Source: an uncultured Clostridia bacterium
GTDB taxonomy: Bacteria > Bacillota > Clostridia > UBA1381
Length of the DNA stretch: 64,000 bases
NCBI GenBank assembly: GCA_947624165.1
Contig: CANQJC010000003.1
Span: 37,885 to 101,884 of the forward strand
Direction: 5' to 3'
This document shows positions 45,774-55,498 of this stretch, in pieces. The translations under genes and the position numbers were made by a program. The notes under the pieces were generated by a model that was not told the DNA's origin, did not search any database, and was given only the letters and a program-made list of their open reading frames with translations. Each line of letters begins with the position of its first letter. The stretch's first letter is position 1.

Positions 45774-46583
45774 TTACTTCAGTTCACTTACCTCTTTTTT
45801 CAGGTCTTCGATTTCCTTCTCTGTTATTGTTGTCATTTTCGAACGTTTACATTCGGACAATTTATCGAGATATTCCTCGGCTTTATCGTATTTGTTCAAT
45901 TTTACGGCTATCTGCGCGCCGTGGTAATAACCTTCTATAAATTCCTTATTTTCGTCGAGAAGCTCGTCGGAGATCCTTTCTGCGTCTGAGTATCTGCCGA
46001 GCTTGTAATAGCATATTGACAAATTGTCGAGAATATCTCTGTTATCCTTATCGTAATCATACGCTTCCTCGCATATTTTAAGAGTTTCGTCAATGGGATC
46101 TCCCCGCAAAAGCTTGAAATATCCTATCATTCCGTATAAATTGCTCGTGCGGTAACCGCTTTCATACAGCTCGTTTGCTTCTTCTATCGCTTCGTCCAGT
46201 CTGCCCTGACGATAATACACCATACATCTTTGCTGCTTCGCAACATTCTTTTTTTCGGGCGCAAGTCCTTTGACTCTTATGATAGGGTCAAGCACCTTCT
46301 CCGCTTCGTCCTCGCGTCCGGTTCTTAAAAGAATATATGCGTATGACGATTTGAATTTCACATTAAGTCTGCCCGTATCGTAAGCCTTTTTGTACCATGT
46401 ATAAGCCGCATCTTCGTCTCCGGCGGCGTAAGCCTGGTTACCCTTTGTTACATACAAAACGGGAATAAAACGGAATACTCCGTATGCCGCCGCAGCCAAT
46501 ATCAGAGCCGCTCCGAGCCAAACGTTGAATTTGAACGCAATTGCTATCACAATGACGGCAAGCACAATATAAAGAAATGTCAT
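45774..46583 (-). CDS. membrane-anchored tetratricopeptide-repeat protein
   Basis: A 269-residue protein with two N-terminal membrane helices (FLYIVLAVIVIAIAFKF; VWLGAALILAAAAYGVF) and at least five TPR units afterwards (e.g. AYAAGDEDAAYTWYKKAYDTG; YYRQGRLDEAIEEANELYESG). The Lys/Glu-rich tail ends EIEDLKKEVSELK. Scaffold function is assumed from TPR; the partner is unknown. Lies between asnS and nadE on the same strand. Confidence 0.8.
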   Translation of the reverse strand: MTFLYIVLAVIVIAIAFKFNVWLGAALILAAAAYGVFRFIPVLYVTKGNQAYAAGDEDAAYTWYKKAYDTGRLNVKFKSSYAYILLRTGREDEAEKVLDPIIRVKGLAPEKKNVAKQQRCMVYYRQGRLDEAIEEANELYESGYRTSNLYGMIGYFKLLRGDPIDETLKICEEAYDYDKDNRDILDNLSICYYKLGRYSDAERISDELLDENKEFIEGYYHGAQIAVKLNKYDKAEEYLDKLSECKRSKMTTITEKEIEDLKKEVSELK

Positions 46584-46603
46584 AAAATCCTCTCCTTACG
46601 GAA

Positions 46604-46636
46604 TCGGGAGGCTAAGGAAAGCCTCCCGAATTTTTT
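46604..46636 (+). terminator. plus-oriented terminator between TPR gene and asnS
   Basis: TCGGGAGGCT / AGCCTCCCGA with TTTTTT on the plus-strand 3' side only. Both neighbours are minus-strand genes, so it would stop antisense transcription into asnS rather than their own. Confidence 0.6.
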
Positions 46637-48038
46637 AAAATTCAGCCGTACCCACTGTTCTCGGGAACGGGATCACATCGCGTATATTCGAAACGCCGGT
46701 AATATACATGACCGCCCTTTCAAAGCCAAGTCCGAAGCCCGCGTGCTTATTTGTTCCGTATCTTCTCAAATCGAGATAGAATGAATAATCCTCCTCGCTC
46801 AGCCCAAGCTCCTTCATTCTTTCGAGAAGAACATCATATCTCTCTTCCCTCTGGCTGCCGCCGATTATTTCACCCACGCCCGGAACAAGCAAGTCCATTG
46901 CGGCAACGGTCTTCTTATCGTCGTTGAGTTTCATGTAAAACGCCTTGATTTCCTTCGGGTAATCCGTTACGAAAAGCGGACGGTTAAACACTTGCTCCGT
47001 AAGATATCTTTCATGTTCGGTCTGCAAGTCCGAACCCCATTTTACGGGATAATCAAATTTAACTTTCCCCTCCTCACTGTCTCTTTCGAGAATTTCAATC
47101 GCTTCCGTATAGGTCACCTGAGCGAATTCACTGTTTAGAACATGATTTAATCTGTCAAGCAATCCCTTGTCAATGAATTGGTTGAAAAACTCCATTTCCT
47201 CCGGCGCGTTTTCGAGACAATAACGTATTATATATTTGAGCATATCCTCGGCAAGTTCCATGTCGTCCCGAAGGTCGGCAAACGCGATTTCCGGCTCGAT
47301 CATCCAAAATTCAGCCGCATGGCGCGTGGTATTCGAATTTTCCGCGCGGAACGTGGGACCGAATGTGTACACATTCCTGAACGCCATACAATATGTTTCG
47401 ACATTAAGCTGTCCGCTCACGGTAAGATTCGCCTGTTTACCGAAGAAATCCTTTGAATAATCCACATTTCCGTCGCCGTCCTTGGGCAGGTTCGCCATAT
47501 CCATCGTCGTGACCTGGAACATCTCTCCCGCGCCCTCGCAGTCGCTTGCCGTTATAATAGGCGTATGAACGTACACAAAACCGCGTTCCTGGAAGAATTG
47601 ATGTATCGCGTAGGCGATCATCGAGCGAATACGGAACACAGCGGAAAACGTATTTGTACGCGGTCTCAGATGCGCTATCGTGCGCAAATATTCAAAGCTG
47701 TGACGCTTTTTCTGAAGCGGATAATCTGGCGTTGACTCACCGTCCGTAATTACCTCGTCCGCTTTAAGCTCGAACGGTTGCTTCGCTTCCGGCGTCAATT
47801 CAAGGTTACCCGTCGCCGTAACAGCCGCGCCGACGTTAAGCTTCGACAGCTCCGCAAAGTTTTCGAGCTTGTCGGACTCTATCACGATTTGCAAATTTTT
47901 GAAAAATGAGCCGTCGTTTAGCTCGATAAAACCGAAATTCTTAGAAATTCTTATATTTCGGATCCAGCCGGAGACGGTAATTATTTTTCCCCCGTACCGT
48001 TCCGTTTCTCTGTAAATGCTTTTTATAAGTGTTTTCAT
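46635..48038 (-). CDS. asnS: asparaginyl-tRNA synthetase
   Basis: Class IIb synthetase, 467 residues. N-terminal OB-fold anticodon-binding domain ([27 protein letters not shown]), motif 2 [21 protein letters not shown], and motif 3 [28 protein letters not shown]. AsnS-specific features are clear, separating it from AspS. It follows asnA by 23 nt, so asparagine synthesis and its charging are cotranscribed. Confidence 0.95.
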   Translation of the reverse strand: MKTLIKSIYRETERYGGKIITVSGWIRNIRISKNFGFIELNDGSFFKNLQIVIESDKLENFAELSKLNVGAAVTATGNLELTPEAKQPFELKADEVITDGESTPDYPLQKKRHSFEYLRTIAHLRPRTNTFSAVFRIRSMIAYAIHQFFQERGFVYVHTPIITASDCEGAGEMFQVTTMDMANLPKDGDGNVDYSKDFFGKQANLTVSGQLNVETYCMAFRNVYTFGPTFRAENSNTTRHAAEFWMIEPEIAFADLRDDMELAEDMLKYIIRYCLENAPEEMEFFNQFIDKGLLDRLNHVLNSEFAQVTYTEAIEILERDSEEGKVKFDYPVKWGSDLQTEHERYLTEQVFNRPLFVTDYPKEIKAFYMKLNDDKKTVAAMDLLVPGVGEIIGGSQREERYDVLLERMKELGLSEEDYSFYLDLRRYGTNKHAGFGLGFERAVMYITGVSNIRDVIPFPRTVGTAEF

Positions 48039-48061
48039 GTTCGTATACAGTATCCTTTCAA

Positions 48062-49069
48062 TTACAGTAGTTTAATTCCGTTTTTCTCGCAAACAGCGCG
48101 CATTTCGTCCGGCCATACCGAAGACTGCACCTCGCCTATGTGCGCTTTGCCGAGCATGTACATACACAGTCTCGACTGACCGATACCGCCGCCTATTGTG
48201 TACGGAAGCTCTTTGTTGACAAGTTTTTTATGGAAATCGAGCTTCATTCTGTCCTCACAGCCCGCAATTTTTATCTGCGTAACAAGAGAATCCTCGTCGA
48301 CTCTTATACCCATGCTCGAAAGCTCGTAAGCTATATCGAGCAGCGGATAATATACTATAATATCACCGTTCAATTCCCAGTCGTCGTAGTCGGGAGCCCT
48401 GCCGTCGTGACGCTTGCCCGAATTAAGCTCCTTTCCTATCTGCATGAGGAAAACGGCTTTTTTCTCGCGCAAAAGCTTGTTTTCTCTTTCCTTAGGCTCA
48501 ATGTCGGGATACATGTCCTCAAGCTCCTGCGTCGTTATAAACGTAATTTCATCGGGGAAATTATTCTCGATGGACGGATATTTTTGACATACCCTGCTCT
48601 GCGTTGACTTCATTGCCGAGTAAATACGCTTTACATAATTTTTAAGCGTCTCAACGGTTCTTTCCTTCTTTTCTATAACGGCTTCCCAGTCCCACTGGTC
48701 CACATACATGGAATGAAGATTGTCGACCTCTTCGTCGCGTCTGATTGCGTTCATATCCGTGTACAAGCCCTCGCCCGGCTCGAAAGAATAACTGCCGAGC
48801 GTCATTCGCTTCCACTTCGCAAGAGAATGGACGATTTCAAGCTCCGCGCCGCCTATACAAGGCGCGTCGAACGACACGGGTCTTTCCACGCCGTTTAAGT
48901 TGTCGTTGAGACCCGTTTCGGGACGAACAAACAGCGGAGCTGAAATCCTCTGAAGATTCAGCGCGGCAATTATTTCATGCTGAAACGTGTCCTTTATGAA
49001 TTTGATCGCGCGTTCCGTTTCACGTCCGTCAAGAGTGCTTTTATAGTTTTCGGGAATAATAAGTGACAT
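48062..49069 (-). CDS. asnA: aspartate-ammonia ligase (asparagine synthetase A)
   Basis: Makes asparagine from aspartate, ammonia and ATP; a class II tRNA-synthetase-like fold. The 335-residue enzyme has [68 protein letters not shown] and [27 protein letters not shown]. The start ATG 49069 has GGAG, and it lies only 4 nt after the DUF896 gene stop. Confidence 0.95.
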   Translation of the reverse strand: MSLIIPENYKSTLDGRETERAIKFIKDTFQHEIIAALNLQRISAPLFVRPETGLNDNLNGVERPVSFDAPCIGGAELEIVHSLAKWKRMTLGSYSFEPGEGLYTDMNAIRRDEEVDNLHSMYVDQWDWEAVIEKKERTVETLKNYVKRIYSAMKSTQSRVCQKYPSIENNFPDEITFITTQELEDMYPDIEPKERENKLLREKKAVFLMQIGKELNSGKRHDGRAPDYDDWELNGDIIVYYPLLDIAYELSSMGIRVDEDSLVTQIKIAGCEDRMKLDFHKKLVNKELPYTIGGGIGQSRLCMYMLGKAHIGEVQSSVWPDEMRAVCEKNGIKLL

Positions 49070-49073
49070 TTTT

Positions 49074-49250
49074 TCATTCTCCTTTATCAATTATTTCAAT
49101 GCTTTCAAGCGTCTGCCTGAAATTGCGGCGCACAGCCTCAAGATATTCCTTGCGAAGCGCGGCGCGCTCGGTTATTTCCTCATCGGTCAAGCCCTCCGCT
49201 TTCGCCTTGTGCGCCAACTCGTTTATCCTGTCGATTTTCCTTTGCTCCAA
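49074..49250 (-). CDS. small DUF896-family protein (YnzC/SosA-like)
   Basis: A 58-residue gene too short for the ORF track. Its TTG start lies behind GAGGAGG, and the protein (EQRKIDRINELAHKAKAEGL, TDEEITERAALRKEYLEAVR) matches the DUF896/YnzC pattern (KIDRINEL...KEGLTEEE...LREEYL) recalled from memory. A small helical soluble protein; function unresolved. First gene of the asnA-asnS operon; it stops 4 nt before the asnA ATG. Confidence 0.85.
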   Translation of the reverse strand: MEQRKIDRINELAHKAKAEGLTDEEITERAALRKEYLEAVRRNFRQTLESIEIIDKGE

Positions 49251-49283
49251 AAAAATACCTCCTCAAGAAAATATCACACTCCT

Positions 49284-49312
49284 ATTTTACTCCATTCCTT
49301 TGAAAATTTCAA
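49284..49312 (-). promoter_or_regulatory. promoter of the DUF896-asnA-asnS operon
   Basis: Minus-strand TTGAAA, 17 nt, TAAAAT, 33 nt before the TTG start. Confidence 0.6.
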
Positions 49313-49380
49313 GGACAATCTGCAAATTTTACATAATAGTCATAATATATATTACAAAACATTGAAAGGAGGAGCCTACA

Positions 49381-49485
49381 ATGGGAGAATGCTGTGAAAG
49401 AAATAATGGTTGTAACTTTGACCTTGATATGATTCTTTGGGTTCTTATCATCATCGTTATCGTAACCTGTATGTGCAACAAGTAA
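49381..49485 (+). CDS. 34-residue Cys-rich single-TM miniprotein
   Basis: A short plus-strand gene not in the ORF track. AAAGGAGG lies 7 nt before the ATG. The protein MGECCERNNGCNFDLDMILW continues as one hydrophobic helix (VLIIIVIVT) and ends CMCNK. Size, a single helix and position next to spo0A recall the tiny sporulation membrane proteins of the YjcZ type, but homology is not shown. Five cysteines in 34 residues suggest disulfide, metal or lipid anchoring. Confidence 0.65.
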   Translation: MGECCERNNGCNFDLDMILWVLIIIVIVTCMCNK

Positions 49486-49555
49486 GTATCCGCCCGGCAA
49501 ATGAAAGCCACGCGCGATACGGCGGAAAGTTAGATCTCTCCGTCTCGACAGCACG

Positions 49556-49593
49556 GTACCCGCGCCCTTTTCGGGCGGGGGTACGTTTTTTTT
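49556..49593 (+). terminator. terminator after the miniprotein gene
   Basis: GTACCCGCGCCC / GGGCGGGGGTAC hairpin followed by nine Ts. The rest of 49486-49788 holds the spo0A promoter and no gene I can support. Confidence 0.88.
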
Positions 49594-49689
49594 TGCCGTT
49601 TTATACATCGAAAAAAGGCAAATATTTGAGTTTATTTTTAGCATAATTGACAATATTTTATTTTTTATGGAAAAATTTTGAAAAATATC

Positions 49690-49718
49690 TTGATTTAATT
49701 TACATTTTATGGTAATAT
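49690..49718 (+). promoter_or_regulatory. promoter of spo0A
   Basis: TTGATT, 17 nt, TAATAT, 71 nt upstream of the ATG. Confidence 0.55.
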
Positions 49719-49725
49719 ACTATTG

Positions 49726-49732
49726 TGCCGAA
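49726..49732 (+). promoter_or_regulatory. possible 0A box upstream of spo0A
   Basis: TGCCGAA differs by one base from the TGTCGAA consensus and lies just after the predicted -10, a place where Spo0A could repress itself. Seven bases occur by chance often. Confidence 0.3.
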
Positions 49733-49788
49733 AATAATTAAATGATTACGGTATTATTTTGTTTGAATAACGACAGGAGGATTATACT

Positions 49789-50577
49789 ATGAAAAAGAAA
49801 ATATCTGTTCTTATAGCAGATGACAACGAAAAACTGAACCGCGAGCTGTCCGATTGCGTAAAAAGCCGAAGCGATATGACGCTTGCTTCGCAGGCTTACG
49901 ACGGTGAAGAAGCGTACAAGCTTATTCTGGAAACATCGCCGGACGCGGTGATTCTCGACTTGGTCATGCCCAAGCTTGACGGCATAGGGATAATTAAGAA
50001 GCTGTCAAACGCTCCGCTGCCGAAACACCCGAAAATAATCGTATATTCTATCTCTGCAAGTGCGATCGAAATGGCTGCGTCTGTCGGAGGAGTAAGTTAC
50101 TGTCTTCTGAAGCCGCAAAGCTGCGAACGCGTATGCGAGGTTATACGCGACGTATCGTCTCAGCATGTAAGCGGCGCAATAAGCATAGGCGAACGCGTCA
50201 TCTCACCCGTACCGTCCAAAGATGAGGAGGTCGATCTTGAAACGGTCGTTACCGACTTTATCCATGAGCTTGGAGTACCGGCGCACATAAAAGGCTATCA
50301 ATACATCAGAAGCGCGATCATGATGGTCGTTGAAAATATGGACTTACTTAATTTTATTACAAAACAGCTCTATCCCGAAATCGCAAAGGCGTACAATACG
50401 ACCGCAAGCCGTGTTGAAAGAGCGATTCGTCATTCGATCGAAGTCGCGTGGACGCGCGGCAAGCCGGAAATAATGAACGAGATCTTCGGATACACGATAC
50501 ACACCGGCAAGGGTAAGCCCACAAATTCGGAATTCATCGCCATGGTTGCCGACAGAATACGCCTGAACCTTAAGTAA
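49789..50577 (+). CDS. spo0A: sporulation master regulator Spo0A
   Basis: Response regulator that starts sporulation, 262 residues. Receiver: acidic pair ADDN at 10-12, phospho-acceptor Asp in [16 protein letters not shown] in place of the usual Thr-containing LTAF stretch, and Lys in LLKPQ. C-terminal Spo0A DNA-binding domain: [36 protein letters not shown]. The receiver has a Ser at the Thr84 position and otherwise all catalytic residues. Its usual neighbour spoIVB is not next to it. AGGAGG precedes the ATG. Confidence 0.96.
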   Translation: MKKKISVLIADDNEKLNRELSDCVKSRSDMTLASQAYDGEEAYKLILETSPDAVILDLVMPKLDGIGIIKKLSNAPLPKHPKIIVYSISASAIEMAASVGGVSYCLLKPQSCERVCEVIRDVSSQHVSGAISIGERVISPVPSKDEEVDLETVVTDFIHELGVPAHIKGYQYIRSAIMMVVENMDLLNFITKQLYPEIAKAYNTTASRVERAIRHSIEVAWTRGKPEIMNEIFGYTIHTGKGKPTNSEFIAMVADRIRLNLK

Positions 50578-50593
50578 AATAATATTTAAAATC

Positions 50594-50621
50594 AAAAAAA
50601 CGGCGAAAACGCCGTTTTTTT
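50594..50621. terminator. bidirectional terminator between spo0A and subtilase
   Basis: AAAAAAACGGCG / CGCCGTTTTTTT with a 4-nt loop between converging genes. Confidence 0.9.
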
Positions 50622-52723
50622 TATTGAAGCTTTAGCGGTGAAGCGTATGGTTTTTGGTCTTTATTCCACACATAAAGTATAACGTCGCAGTCCGAAAATT
50701 CATTTGGAATATCAAATTCGGCATTCATGGACGCAATATCGGGTATTACCACACTTTTCAGCTCGTTCCCGTCTCTCAGCGCGGCAAAGAGAAGTATATC
50801 ACTCTCATTTATTTGTTCGGAAAATTCAAGCGAAACGCTCACTGAATTCATATTCCGCACCGCATGGATAGCGTTTATATCCTCACCGCCCGTCCCGTCG
50901 GAAGTAGGCTCCGGCGTGGGCGCAGACGTAGGCGTCGGCGTTATTGTGGATATAGGCGTCGGCGTGGGTGTAAGAGTTGGCGTGGGCGTGGGAGTAGGTG
51001 TAAGGGTTGGTGAAGGCGTGGGAGTAGGGGTCGGTGTCGGCGTGGGTGTTGGGGTAGGGGTCGGCGTGGGTGTCGGCGTAGGGGTCGGCGTGAGTGTCGG
51101 CGTGGATGTAGGCGTGGGCGTGGGGGTAGGTGTCGGAGTCGGAGTTGGGGTTGGTGTGGGCGTAGGGGTCGGTTTTATGACTTCAACCCTGCACGTACCC
51201 TCAATTTCACCGTAAGAAACTGTAATATCGGACGTACCGTAATCAACGGCTTCGACAACTCCGTTGCTGACCGATACCGCGTCGGTGTTGCTCGACTTCC
51301 ATACCGGCGTATCCGTGGTATCGCTCGGGAACACGCTATACTCGATTTTTGCCTTATCTCCTTTAATCAGTGTGATTTTTTCTTTTGACATTTCCACGCG
51401 TTCTGCATGCAGAAGAACAGCTTCAAGCGCGTCAAGACGCGCGCCGGTATTGACCTTACCCGTTAATGTGCTGATTTTAAACGCGCCGCTTTTCAATTTA
51501 TCCGCAATTTGCAAAGGCGTCATATAGGGAAATTTTGCCTTAACGACTGCCGCCGCGCTCGAAACCATAGGCGCAGCCATTGACGTACCGCTCGATGAAG
51601 CGTATGTCGCCAGATTGTTTTGCGATACTTTACAATAAGTGCTTATAATGCTTGATCCCGGAGCGGCAATATCCACCTCCGTTGCTCCGTAGTTTGAAAA
51701 ATATGACAAAGCGTCGTTTTTATCGGTGGACGCTACGGAAATCACATTGTCAAGGTCAAACGAAGCGGGGTACATCTTTTTCACATCATTATCCGACGAA
51801 TCGTTTCCCGCCGCGGCTACAAACAGCGTATTCCGGCAAGCCTGAATATTATCATAAATCAACTTATCCTCGTATTCCGTACCGAAGCTGCAATTGACAA
51901 TATCAAAATTTTTTTCTTTCACGTATTGGATAGCCTTATATAAATTTGCGGAAGATGAAGAGTCAAAAAAGGTTTTCAGCGGAACGATTTTAGCGTTACG
52001 CGCAAGCGACGCAACGCCTATCGAATTATTTGTGGACGCGCTTATTATTCCCGCCACATGCGTGCCGTGTCCCACGGTATCGGTCGGATCGTTGTCCTGC
52101 GGCAGCGACGAACCGTTATAGAAATCCCAGCCGTGTATATCGTCGTCATAGCCGTTGCCGTCGTCATCGTAATTCGGCTTGCCGTTCGCTTCCGCGGAAT
52201 TGACCCATATATTATCCTTTAAATCGGGATGAGACATCAAAACGCCGCTGTCTATCACGGCTACGGTCACATCGGAACAGTCTATATCCATATCCCAGAC
52301 GTCGGGCGCGTTTATTATATCAAGTCCGTATTGCTGTGAATAGTAATAGTCGTCCGGCGTTCCGTAAAGCTCGTATATGTAATTCGGCTGCGCATAGTCT
52401 ATCCCGGGTTCGGCATTCAGCTCGTCTATAAGCTTCAACACGTTTTCGCGTCCCCCCTCCTCAAGGGTCAGCAAATAAGTATGCCCTTCGTTCGGCAGGG
52501 CAAAAATCGAAAACGGAGCGGAAGGATTATTATCAAGATTTTCTATATCGGACAAGGCGAATCCGTCAAACGGTGACGACGCCAAAAACAGACGTATTCC
52601 TACCGGCTGAGATTTTGTGACCGCAATAACGGTCGAATAATCAAAATCCGCTGCGGAAGCCGATACGGCGCACATGGCACAAAAAGCCGCCGAGGTCAGT
52701 ATGATTTGTATCAGCTTCTTCAT
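50621..52723 (-). CDS. secreted subtilisin-like serine protease with (PT)n linker
   Basis: A 700-residue exported protease. Signal peptide 1-24 ([23 protein letters not shown]), an inhibitor-like prodomain to about 120, then the S8 domain with the catalytic triad Asp158 (AVIDSG), His219 (GHGTHVAG), Ser381 (GTSMAAP) and oxyanion Asn307 (AAAGND). A Big2-like domain (about 440-525), a Pro/Thr tract of about 85 residues, and a small C-terminal beta domain follow. ATG 52723 is used; the track begins at an earlier GTG. Substrate unknown; likely outside the cell. Confidence 0.93.
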   Translation of the reverse strand: MKKLIQIILTSAAFCAMCAVSASAADFDYSTVIAVTKSQPVGIRLFLASSPFDGFALSDIENLDNNPSAPFSIFALPNEGHTYLLTLEEGGRENVLKLIDELNAEPGIDYAQPNYIYELYGTPDDYYYSQQYGLDIINAPDVWDMDIDCSDVTVAVIDSGVLMSHPDLKDNIWVNSAEANGKPNYDDDGNGYDDDIHGWDFYNGSSLPQDNDPTDTVGHGTHVAGIISASTNNSIGVASLARNAKIVPLKTFFDSSSSANLYKAIQYVKEKNFDIVNCSFGTEYEDKLIYDNIQACRNTLFVAAAGNDSSDNDVKKMYPASFDLDNVISVASTDKNDALSYFSNYGATEVDIAAPGSSIISTYCKVSQNNLATYASSSGTSMAAPMVSSAAAVVKAKFPYMTPLQIADKLKSGAFKISTLTGKVNTGARLDALEAVLLHAERVEMSKEKITLIKGDKAKIEYSVFPSDTTDTPVWKSSNTDAVSVSNGVVEAVDYGTSDITVSYGEIEGTCRVEVIKPTPTPTPTPTPTPTPTPTPTPTSTPTLTPTPTPTPTPTPTPTPTPTPTPTPTPSPTLTPTPTPTPTLTPTPTPISTITPTPTSAPTPEPTSDGTGGEDINAIHAVRNMNSVSVSLEFSEQINESDILLFAALRDGNELKSVVIPDIASMNAEFDIPNEFSDCDVILYVWNKDQKPYASPLKLQ
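50904..51173 (-). repeat. tandem Pro-Thr codon repeat in the subtilase gene
   Basis: About 270 bp of short degenerate units coding for (PT)n with occasional S, L and I substitutions. Such tracts vary in length by slippage. EF-P (42.3 kb) is not essential here because prolines alternate with threonine. Confidence 0.9.
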
Positions 52724-52759
52724 TACGGTCACACCCTTTCGATATGGTTACTCAAAGTA

Positions 52760-52788
52760 ATTGTATCATACAAAAAGAATTTTTGCAA
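52760..52788 (-). promoter_or_regulatory. promoter of the subtilase gene
   Basis: Minus-strand TTGCAA, 17 nt, TACAAT, about 37 nt before the ATG. Confidence 0.6.
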
Positions 52789-52793
52789 CAAAA

Positions 52794-52814
52794 AACTCCC
52801 TTTTTCGGGGAGTT
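52794..52814 (-). terminator. terminator of the nadABC-niaR operon
   Basis: AACTCCC / GGGAGTT hairpin followed on the minus strand by TTTTG, downstream of niaR. Confidence 0.75.
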
Positions 52815-52838
52815 ATAAGCCGCTTTTTACGTTAATGC

Positions 52839-53351
52839 TCATATTTCCGGCGCGAGATAATTTTTATCGCCCAGTGCCTTCTCTATGAGGTCGAGCGTTT
52901 CCTCGCTGTCGGCTTTGACCGTATGATAATGATATCCCGACGTGACGTTCATAAGCGACGTGGATTTGCCGCTGACAAGTCCCTCTACACACATACACAC
53001 GTCGCGGCGCGATGAAAGGTTAAGCTTTGCTTCTATCCTTCCGTATACTCTGTGCCACACAAAAACGTCCTCGACAGTACCGCCCAGGTCAACTATTGTA
53101 TTAAGTTCGTCCTCCGTCTGCTCGTTCGTGTGATAGACCTTGAAAGCGCGCGTATAAGCGCGGCTGTCGTTTATGGCATATCCCCTGCTTGTAGACAGGA
53201 TATCCAAGCCGGACGCCTTAAGGATAGCCACGTCCTGAACGATGACCTGCCGCGACACGCCGAGCAGCTTTGCAAGCGCGTTTCCCGAAACGGGAACGGA
53301 GCTTTCGCTGATAAGCCGTGTTATTTCCTTTCGTCTTTCGGCTGAGTTCAT
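52839..53351 (-). CDS. niaR: NAD biosynthesis repressor NiaR
   Basis: Niacin-responsive repressor. The 170-residue protein has a helix-turn-helix (SGNALAKLLGVSRQVIVQDVAILKASG) and the 3H domain with its histidine positions (VYHTNEQTEDELNTIVDLGG, FVWHRVYG, GYHYHTVK). The start at 53351 has AAAGAGG. Last gene of the nadABC operon, whose promoter carries a matching palindrome, so it controls itself. Confidence 0.92.
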   Translation of the reverse strand: MNSAERRKEITRLISESSVPVSGNALAKLLGVSRQVIVQDVAILKASGLDILSTSRGYAINDSRAYTRAFKVYHTNEQTEDELNTIVDLGGTVEDVFVWHRVYGRIEAKLNLSSRRDVCMCVEGLVSGKSTSLMNVTSGYHYHTVKADSEETLDLIEKALGDKNYLAPEI

Positions 53352-53365
53352 TTCATCTACCTCTT

Positions 53366-54217
53366 TCAAATCGCGTGAAGATTCTTCAGCGATAAATCCA
53401 TAATCGGCGCGGAATGTGTCAGCGCGCCGCTTGAAATATAATCTACGCCTATGTCGACCAATTTACCTATATTTTCCCGCGTCACGTTGCCGCTGCATTC
53501 CGTTTCGGCTCTGCCCTTTGTAAGTTTTACGGCTTCGCGCATATCGTCGACGCTCATATTGTCGAGCATGATTATATCCGCTCCCGCGTCAAGCGCGTCT
53601 CTTAGCATGTCAAGATTTTCGACCTCTATTTCTATTTTTCTGACAAACGGCGCGTATTCCCTGGCAAGTCTTACCGCTTCTTTTACTCCTCCCGCCGCGC
53701 CTATATGATTATCCTTAAGGAGTATTCCGTCGCTGAGATTATAGCGATGATTACAGCCGCCGCCGACCTTTACCGCATATTTCTCGAATACGCGCATATT
53801 GGGCGTGGTTTTGCGCGTGTCAAGCAGTTTTGTGTTGCAGCCCTCAAGCAATTTTACTATCGAATGTGTATATGTCGCGATACCGCTCATGCGCTGAAGA
53901 TAATTAAGCGCGGTTCGTTCACCCGAAAGCAGAACGCGTATATCTCCGCGTACCGTTCCTATCTTCTCCCCGTTTTTTACCTCGTCGCCGTCCTTCACGT
54001 TTGAGATAAATTCGGTATCTTTGTCAAGAAGCTCAAATACGCGTTTAAAAACGCCCAGTCCCGCTATGATACCGTCCTGCTTGCATATAAGCTCCACCTC
54101 GCCCGCTCGCTTCTCAGGCATTACGGAATTTGTTGTTATATCCTCGCTTGTTATATCTTCTCGCAACGCATTCATAATAAGCTCGTCAACGTTAAGCTTC
54201 ATTGTTATGCCGTTCAT
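53366..54217 (-). CDS. nadC: nicotinate-nucleotide pyrophosphorylase (quinolinate phosphoribosyltransferase)
   Basis: Converts quinolinate and PRPP to nicotinate mononucleotide. The 283-residue enzyme shows LREDITSEDITTN, RTALNYLQRMSGIATYT, LLDTRKTTPNMRVFEKYAVKVGGGCNHRYNLSDGILLKDNHI and the C-terminal IDYISSGALTHSAP-type signature. The start overlaps nadB by 26 nt. Confidence 0.96.
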   Translation of the reverse strand: MNGITMKLNVDELIMNALREDITSEDITTNSVMPEKRAGEVELICKQDGIIAGLGVFKRVFELLDKDTEFISNVKDGDEVKNGEKIGTVRGDIRVLLSGERTALNYLQRMSGIATYTHSIVKLLEGCNTKLLDTRKTTPNMRVFEKYAVKVGGGCNHRYNLSDGILLKDNHIGAAGGVKEAVRLAREYAPFVRKIEIEVENLDMLRDALDAGADIIMLDNMSVDDMREAVKLTKGRAETECSGNVTRENIGKLVDIGVDYISSGALTHSAPIMDLSLKNLHAI

Positions 54218-55484
54218 TCTTTTCTCTCTCCTTTTCTATTGCGTCAAGAACCTCCGCTTTGTATATCTTCTGATATTCCTCGTATCGTCTGCCGTCCGCG
54301 CGTACATTTTCGGTAAATTCCGACGGGGAATACGTTTCCCCTATTCGTTTTGCCGCGCGTTTTGCAAAAACAAGGCTTTCGAGAAGCGAATTGCTCGCGA
54401 GACGGTTTCTTCCGTGTACGCCGTTGCAAGCCGTTTCCCCCACGGCGTATAGGCGTTTCATTGACGTGGCACTGTATTTGTCCACATCTATGCCACCCAT
54501 AAAATAATGCTGCGACGGAACGACAGGTATAGATTCCTTTGTAACGTCGTACCCCTCCTCGATACAGTGTCGGTAAATATTCGGAAAATGATTTTTTATC
54601 ATTTCGGTTGGGATAGGCTTCATGGAAAGCCATACGTACGGCTTTTCATCCTTTTCCATTTCCTCGAAAATCGCCTTTGCAACAACGTCCCTCGGCAGAA
54701 GCTCGTCAACAAATCGGCGCATATGAGAATTGAAAAGGACTGCGCCTTCTCCGCGTACCGATTCGGATATAAGGAAACGCCGTCCGCGTTTTCTCGAATA
54801 AAGAGTAGTCGGATGTATCTGGATATAATCAATATTCTTCAGCTTTATATCGTGTCTCAGCGCGATTGCGAGCGCGTCGCCGGTAAGATGACGGTAGTTC
54901 GTTGAATTTTTGTAAAGACCGCCTATTCCGCCGGTGGCAAAAACGGTATAATCAGCCTTTATACTGCGGAATTTCCCGTTCTCGTCGTGTCCGATTATGC
55001 CAAAGCATTCGTTGCCGCGCTCGATGATATCGACCATTGTAAAATGCTCGACGATCGTTACGTTGTCAAGCTTTCTCACGGCGTTCAGAAGATGCGATGT
55101 TATTTCCTTGCCGGTCACGTCCTCATGAAACAAAATACGCGGCGCGGAATGACCGCCTTCCTTTGTGTATACAAATTCACCGTCGCGCTTTGTAAAGCGC
55201 ACTCCCGTCTTTTCAAGGTCGTCTATCACACCGCGCGACGAGCGTATCATGATTTCCACAGACTGCTTATTGTTCTCATAATGTCCCGCGCGCATTGTGT
55301 CCTCGAAATAGCTGTCGTAGTCGTCCTCGCTTTTAAGCACGCATATCCCGCCCTGCGCAAGGAACGAATCGCTCTTGTCGGCGGCTTCTTTTGTCACGAT
55401 TATGATTTTTTTATCACGCGGCAGATTCATGGCGCAGTATAAACCGCCCACGCCGCTGCCGGCGATGACTATATCCGTTTTCAT
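54192..55484 (-). CDS. nadB: L-aspartate oxidase
   Basis: FAD enzyme oxidising aspartate to iminoaspartate for NadA. At 430 residues it has the FAD-binding GSGVGGLYCAMNL, the succinate-dehydrogenase-like SFLAQGGICVL, GGHSAPRILFHEDVTGKEI and HFMGGIDVD-like HYFMGGIDVDKYSATSMKRLYAVGE. It is shorter than E. coli NadB, ending after the FAD domain with a charged helix, as in other Clostridia. It lies 14 nt after nadA and overlaps nadC by 26 nt. Confidence 0.94.
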   Translation of the reverse strand: MKTDIVIAGSGVGGLYCAMNLPRDKKIIIVTKEAADKSDSFLAQGGICVLKSEDDYDSYFEDTMRAGHYENNKQSVEIMIRSSRGVIDDLEKTGVRFTKRDGEFVYTKEGGHSAPRILFHEDVTGKEITSHLLNAVRKLDNVTIVEHFTMVDIIERGNECFGIIGHDENGKFRSIKADYTVFATGGIGGLYKNSTNYRHLTGDALAIALRHDIKLKNIDYIQIHPTTLYSRKRGRRFLISESVRGEGAVLFNSHMRRFVDELLPRDVVAKAIFEEMEKDEKPYVWLSMKPIPTEMIKNHFPNIYRHCIEEGYDVTKESIPVVPSQHYFMGGIDVDKYSATSMKRLYAVGETACNGVHGRNRLASNSLLESLVFAKRAAKRIGETYSPSEFTENVRADGRRYEEYQKIYKAEVLDAIEKEREKNERHNNEA

Positions 55485-55498
55485 TTTTATCTCCTCGG

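Noticed and set aside
48040-49380. T-box or riboswitch in front of asnA/asnS
   Set aside because: There is no leader longer than about 130 nt and no T-box core; the operon starts with a plain promoter and DUF896.
50904-51173. Repeats examined as a possible CRISPR array
   Set aside because: Units are in-frame Pro/Thr codons inside a clear subtilase gene, with no spacers or cas genes.
50727-51215. 162-residue plus-strand ORF with GVGVG repeats
   Set aside because: It is the antisense reading of the subtilase (PT)n tract, not an elastin-like protein.
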